Of a stretch of 64,000 nucleotides of DNA, positions 57,979 through 64,000 are shown one piece after another. The notes under the pieces were generated by a model, which was given only the letters and a program-made list of their open reading frames with translations, was not told the DNA's origin and made no database searches. Numbering within the stretch: position 1 is the first letter of the stretch; the number at the start of each line of letters is the position of its first letter. The stretch is taken from positions 17,248,501-17,312,500 of the forward strand of contig CM072341.1 of the NCBI GenBank assembly GCA_036874045.1, read 5' to 3'. The stretch is from Cymodocea nodosa. Its lineage: Eukaryota > Streptophyta > Magnoliopsida > Alismatales > Cymodoceaceae. The position numbers and the translations under genes are program-made.

Positions 57979-60900
57979 ATGTCTGCTCCGACCGCAGCTA
58001 CCTCGTCGGCGACATCGACAGCAATAAGCGTGATGCTGGCGATCCACGAGAAGAAGACGGTGGCGGTTGACCTCCACCGCCCGCTCCGACAGTACGTCGT
58101 CCTCCACTACTCCGAGCGAGAGGCACAAAACCTAGGGGACGACCTCGACTTTGTATGCCAGGCCCGTTCCTCACTCGAGAAGCCCTCAAACACCGAGTCC
58201 CCTAGCTCACGCCGCGACACGCTACAATCCTACTACCGCGCTCTCTGTGCCGTGGAGTCCCGGTTCCCCATCTCACCCGATCGGAACCACGTCAACACTG
58301 TCTCTTTCACCTGGTACGATGCCTTCAAGCCTTCCAAGAGGGCGGCGCAGCAGAACGTCTACTTCGAGAAGGCGGCTGTATTGTTCAATCTCGGTGCGGT
58401 GTACAGCCAGATCGCGCTGTCTGCTGATCGGAGCAACGCAGCGGGGCTGAAGCAGGCGTGTAATTCGTTCCAGGCTGCGGCGGGGGCGTTTGCGTTTTTG
58501 AGGGATAATGTGTCCATCAAGGCGTCTGCGGGGAATATGGCGACCATGGATGTATCGGCGGAGTGTGCTGGGATGTTGGAGAGGCTTATGCTGGCCCAGG
58601 CGCAGGAGTGCTTCTTCGAGAAGGTCACCGCGGATGGGAAGCCATCTGGGCTCTGCTCCAAGGTTTCTCGTCAGGTCAGTTGTTTGTCTTTCGAGTCTAG
58701 ATCTGTGCTCTAACATGAGGAATTGAACGATTGGGTCTGCAAATTTTGTCAGTTGATTTGATATAAGAGATGAAGACTAATAAGATATATTCGAACATGT
58801 AATTTGGTGTTTTTGCTTGATAAGGACTGGGGCTCTTAATTGACGATGAATTGCTTAATTTCTGCATGTTTGAAGTGAATTAAGTTTCAGAGTCAAAACT
58901 CAAGTTTGGTTGTAATTGTATCAGGGATCAATACGTGTTTTGAGGTATGTGAAATTATTGATTTCTAAACACTACATTTAAAATTTGAAGTTTAATGGGA
59001 ATCAAATATACCTGTTTTGCTATTCATTGAATTTTTAAAGGTCCTTAGGTAGAAGCACGATGTTGATGAGTTAACTGAAGCTGTTGATAATGTCGATGCA
59101 GAATACTTTGGGGGTAAGAATTTGAGATGACTGTGGTAGCTTAGGTGACATAGTAGGTCATCGCCATACCCACTTGTTTGCTGATTAACCACTTGTATGT
59201 ATGTGGGAGTCAATGACAAAGAGGAATTCGTCCCAATCTAATCCACTGCATCAGAATATATTTGTAATGAATGATTCTTGAAAAGGCCATCTCATTGGTG
59301 GCTGTTTTGTTAGGCCTTTTTCTATGGAAAGTGTATTGTCACCAAGGAGAGAGCATCAATCAAGACGATATGAATATAATGTACACTGGGAAAATCTATG
59401 TATAAAAAAGGAATCACAATAGGTATCTTACTCAATTATTCCCAACTCACAAGATTATTTGCAAAACCCATCATCACTCTCAAACAAAATGCTGTTCATA
59501 TGCCTCTATATTGAGCAGCATCCCATTTGGCAACTGGGAAAAAGATTTAGAAATCACCTATTCTCGCTAGTTTGCAGATAAATTTTCAGAATCATTGCAG
59601 GGGAAAAAATTTCCTTTGAACGAAGCTACCTGTAACATGCTGATCTAATTGCTTGAGGCAACCTTAATCCTTAGAGGCAAATAGAGAATTTAAGAGATAG
59701 CTAAGTAGAGGAGAAAAATACAAATGACATCTATAGTTATAAGCAATTATGAATGATGTTTCTATCTCTTGTTATAAATGAGTGGGTGAAATTAATAGCC
59801 GTTGGAGAGTGGTCCTTACTAACTATTTTTATTTTTTTCTAGATTTTTTTTGAAAAAGGACCGATTGAACTTCTCTACATGGGTATGTGCTTGCTTTTGC
59901 ATTAATCTCACTAGTATTGGCTTATACGTTGGGCTTCCTCAATGAAGATTTTCATATAGAAAATGGAAAAGGGATTTGCCTTTTGTAAAAAAGGATAGGC
60001 TTATGGAGATCGGAGCAGAATTGTGGACATCAATGGAATCCTTAACTGCAGGGCACTTGGATCTTTATTTTCCTTGGGTAAACTTCTTTCTAGATGCCAA
60101 ATGGATTCCTGGTTGAAGTGGTAGCAGAAAAACTGCTTTCTCAAAGTTGGATGCCTTGAAATGGTGATTGTTTAGGCTTACCAGGAAAGAACATAGCCAG
60201 ATGTCTTTCACTATTTTTTCTCAGCAATGAATCACTTGGGAATAAGATTACCCACGTTTTTTGATTGGGCATGCTTACCTTTTAATTTATCATTATTCTT
60301 TTACTTGGTCAATCTGGTTGGTTCCGTAGTATTTAGTCTATTTAATCTATTGCATGCCTATGTAACTAACATCTGGCTAACGTGAAAACCTATAAAGATA
60401 ACGAGAGAAAAGAGAAAATGATCAATCTTTTGAGTTTTGATTTATGTTGTATCTAATATCTATATAACTGATCAATGTGATCATCATACCACATGCATGT
60501 CACATCTGTCATGAAGAGGGGATACTTGTTCCTGTATTTGTGTCACCATAAAAAAACCAGCATATATTACCCTAGTTATCCTATTTATGTTGATACTTGT
60601 GTTTGTTTTTGGACACTATAGATTGCAACCATGGTTACCACTTTGAGAAGCAATTTATTCAATCTATTTTTATACTCGTATACTCAACACTATAAATTCA
60701 CTATCACATATTTATTCAGTTGTCAACACTTAAAACTTATCTTTCCCATTTGCTTGCTTGAGGTTTTTTGTCATGCCATTTTATATGGAAATTTTTGGAA
60801 GTAAATTCTGTTTGAATATAGAAATTTCATGGAGCATTTAATTTTCTCTGCTCTTTAGTTGTACTGTAAACTTTTACTTGTGGTGACATTAATTATGCAA

Positions 60901-63900
60901 TTATATGATTTTGTTCTTATTTATTTTTATACCATTTTTATTGTGTTATTACTGTGTTTGCCACATATGGAGTTTAACTCTTGAGTGATGTGCTATTCAA
61001 ATATTGTTATAGGTGGCCCTTTACTATGAGGAGGCTTATACCGCCCTGAGTAGTCCACCACTTAACCAACACTTTGACCGATCATGGATTTCACATGTGC
61101 AACTGAAAGCTGCCCAGTTTTATGCAGAAGCTTGTTATAGGATTGGACTGGACTTGCATGAGAAAGAGGATATTTCTTTAGAAATTGTCCGATTGAGGGC
61201 TGGAATCAGTGCATTAGCTGATGCAAAGAAGACTACAAAGGGTGTTGCCACACCTCTTCTAGATGCTGTTGCAAAATTGGAAAATAAAATGAATCGAAAT
61301 TTAGAAAGAGCTGTCAAAGAGAATGAACGTGTTTATCTCATGAGAATCCCTGCACAAGATACACTCACCCCACTTCCAGCAGCTTCTCTTGTTAAACCAG
61401 TTGATATGAGTGAAATATTTGATGCCAGCAAAGAAAGGCTGTTTGCAAACCTTATTCCTGACAGCAGTGCAAAGGCCCTTTCTAGATACACTGAAATGGT
61501 GGATGACATTATTAGAACCCAAGCTGAGAAGCTGCAACAGGGTAGTGAGATTACTAGGGTCAGACTCAAGGAGATGGATTTACCTGAATCGATCCTTGCC
61601 TTGGAGGGAAATTTGAGTTTGCCTATAGATCTTAAGGAAAGTGTTGAGGATGTGCAGGCCACAGATGGGCCACATGGTCTTCAAGATGAACTACAGCAAC
61701 TCAGAGATTTGAGGCGGGTGAACCAGGAAATTCTTGTCCAGACAGAAGAAATGTTGCAAAAGGAGGAAACAGAGGATTCTCAATTTCAGACCCAGTTTGG
61801 AACAAGGATTCCCAGAAAGCCATCTAACACCATGACAATGAACTTAAAAGACAGGTTGAACAAGTTTGCAGCAAACCTTAAGCAAGCTGCTGATAGTGAT
61901 GCACATATTGAACGTGCCTTGAAAGATAATTCTGAACTTTTGGCAGTCCTTAATAGTCGGCCGGTATGTTAGTTTTACCAATACTGCACAGTGGTTCTTG
62001 TATTTTATTTGAAAGTATGCTTATGAGTCATGATTAATGGAAATAGTTTTTATCATCAGTGAAATTTCTTTCTCTTCTTAGCATAAAAATAGTCATGGAT
62101 CATTATATTTCTTTATTTTTTATTTCATTAACATTTATTTTTTTTTGATTCTCCCATATATTGTGATGATTCTAATTTTTTTCTGTTTTAAAATAATTTG
62201 ACATATTACAGTTAATACAGTCCATGTAATCTACACTAAGCAAATTCTATTTCATTTGGATGTGATTTATATTTTATATTCATATTTATATGGTTCCTCT
62301 TTAAACTACAGATTGAGTCGGCCCTTCCAAATCTTGCAAGGCCAATCATGTCCCTAGATGGAAATGAAGATGCCATTCTGGGAGCACTTAAGCAAAGCCT
62401 GGTAGTGCTTTTTTAACCTCAGCCTGATATTTTTAAATGTCTGCTAAATCATATTTAAGTAATAAGTCTTGGTTTATTTTTCATCTACTCAATGTTTTTC
62501 AGTTATTTATATAAATATATTTTCTCTCAATGTTAAAACCCTGGTTAGTTTTAAGCGATCAATCTTATAAGTTTTTCTGAAAGGTTAGTCTTATAAGTCT
62601 TTAATATTATCAAACTTATTAGTTGATCCATCCTGATGTTTATGCAGACATTTGACTAGTGTCTAGTATATGGATGGATAGAGATTTGAATAGTTGTTTC
62701 AGATATTGATTTGGATTATGTTATTTAGTGAGATGTGCATATGTTACAATATTCCAAAAAGAAACAGTGGAAAGTGTAAATCTAATTTATGAGCTTTTCC
62801 TTTCCAGCATGGAGAATATTTGGTAATTTGGAATGGGTTTTTGTTCAGGTTTTGCATTTTTTTTTTTGTATTTTCATTTTTTGGGTTAACCTTCTTCATA
62901 ATGGATCTTATTTTTAATGTGATTCACCCTATTCTCCCCTAAAGAGAATCTTAACAACTATAAATCAAAAACGGTAAATGCAGGTAAAAAGAACATATGT
63001 GGTGCTAAAACTGTTCAAGATACTAATATAATTATAAACATGAAATTAACAACAGTTATGCGTTTTGAACAATCTATACATAAAAACTAAACAGTGCACA
63101 CAATGCTTTACGTCCCTGTGATCCTTTCATTCATTTTTGCCACATCAGAATTTAACATATGACTTCATATTCATATCAAACAATATCAGATTTGTAACCA
63201 ACTTAACCATATATATCTTCAAAAATTAAATACAAATATAGATAATAAACGGTACATCTCACTCTCATTTGGAGCCTCTTGACATTCACTTTTGATTAAA
63301 TCTATTTGAAGGCTTCAATTAACATAAAAAATTGGTAGTCTGGCAGTTTTTTCACTTAATTTTGTTTCCATTTTGCTAGCACTGTCAGCCTAACATTGCA
63401 TTTCTAAAATCTTGCATTTGTCTGAATACAAATTTACATTGTAATGGGACCCTCGTTTGGTGGGATATGATTGTCAATGCAGCTGAACTACTGTCATTAA
63501 TGCATTATTATTATTTAATTATGCTATTCAGAGACAGCTAGAAGCTCTTGGTGCTCAGAGGGCAGGTCTTGAAGACATGCTTAAAGATATGAAGAGAAAG
63601 GTGAATTTGTACCCTTTCTTCTTTGCCTAGATTGTTATTCTTTATCTTTTTCAATGATGATAAAAATCAACTATAAAGGATCACAGAAACATATGATGTT
63701 TTTGTTGGAGATTGGGAACTGATACAAAAACACTTATTCTCTCTACTTCTTGTCTCCATCATGCATCGAAACTGTTCTTCATGCAGGATGACATACTGCC
63801 CAAATTAATGGCAAATACTGGCTCAAATGAGGATCTTTTTAGAAAGGAGATTTCAAAGTATGACCCTGTCTGTGAGGAAATAGCTCAAAATATTGAAGCT

Positions 63901-63927
63901 CAGGAGCAGTTATTGCTTCAAATTCAG
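57979..63927 (+). CDS. ALIX: ALIX/BRO1-domain protein, partial at 3' end
   Basis: ESCRT-associated adaptor that binds ESCRT-III (SNF7/VPS32) through its Bro1 domain and sorts ubiquitinated membrane proteins to the vacuole. Exons in the window: 57979-58674, 61013-61963, 62312-62401, 63532-63600 and 63787-63927, all phase 0 with GT-AG borders, 649 residues so far. The Bro1 domain (about residues 15-390) includes MLAIHEKKTVAVDLHRPLRQ, FTWYDAFKPSKRAAQQNVYF, EKAAVLFNLGAVYSQIAL and AAQFYAEACYRIGLDLHEKE. The coiled-coil V domain follows. The proline-rich end lies beyond the window; Arabidopsis ALIX is about 846 residues. The ATG at 57979 is preferred over an in-frame ATG 52 codons upstream, because family N termini start a few residues before VMLAIHEKKT. 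Intron 1 (2.3 kb) has no recognised insertion. Confidence 0.95.
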
Positions 63928-64000
63928 GTATGACACATTTAAATACTTCTAGTCCAATGTCAAAATGAATAGCAGCAGATTTATATGAATATGTGTTCAT

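Overview
The window is plant nuclear DNA. It contains spliced genes with GT-AG (and two GC-AG) introns, plant-specific proteins (TIME FOR COFFEE, CESA, KMS1/VMP1), telo-box/site II promoters on ribosomal protein genes, and AT-rich intergenic DNA with hAT, PIF/Harbinger and copia-like LTR elements. The high third-position GC of the ribosomal protein S2, P1 and ALIX first exons, and the CESA sequence, suggest a monocot. I cannot name the species.

Layout. 832-3426 (+): last five exons of a KMS1/VMP1-type ER membrane protein whose start lies outside the window. 6325-6575 (-): decayed PPR relic. 6760-12686 (-): complete 13-exon TIME FOR COFFEE (1547 aa). 12687-19540: long spacer with simple repeats and a cluster of ACGT-core motifs. 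19541-20151 (+) and 21843-24370 (+): ribosomal protein P1 and ribosomal protein S2 (uS5) in tandem. 25828-33660 (-): complete 14-coding-exon CESA3-type cellulose synthase (1076 aa), with a short-LTR element in intron 11. 35309-38714: a complete but decayed hAT transposon with a perfect 8-bp target duplication. 39822-45884: a 6.06-kb PIF/Harbinger element with a TAA duplication, an open MYB-like gene, a transposase with two nonsense codons, and an array of near-perfect palindromes. 46911-56878 (-): signal peptidase complex subunit 3 (167 aa in six small exons over 10 kb), whose introns hold LTR-element fossils. 57979-63927 (+): ALIX/BRO1, running off the right edge.

The host genes are housekeeping: ER membrane and secretion (VMP1, SPCS3), endosomal sorting (ALIX), cell-wall synthesis (CESA3), translation (P1, S2) and the circadian clock (TIC). 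They do not form a pathway cluster. The accessory part is the 35-46 kb transposon island and the intronic insertions. I found no convincing new multi-gene system. The most informative points are the two GC-AG introns, the LTR that appears to supply a CESA3 splice-acceptor region, the GC3-rich gene fragment inside that element, and the palindrome array inside the Harbinger element. All exon boundaries were read by eye from splice consensus, reading phase and family similarity. They were checked by exon-phase arithmetic, which closes for every complete gene.
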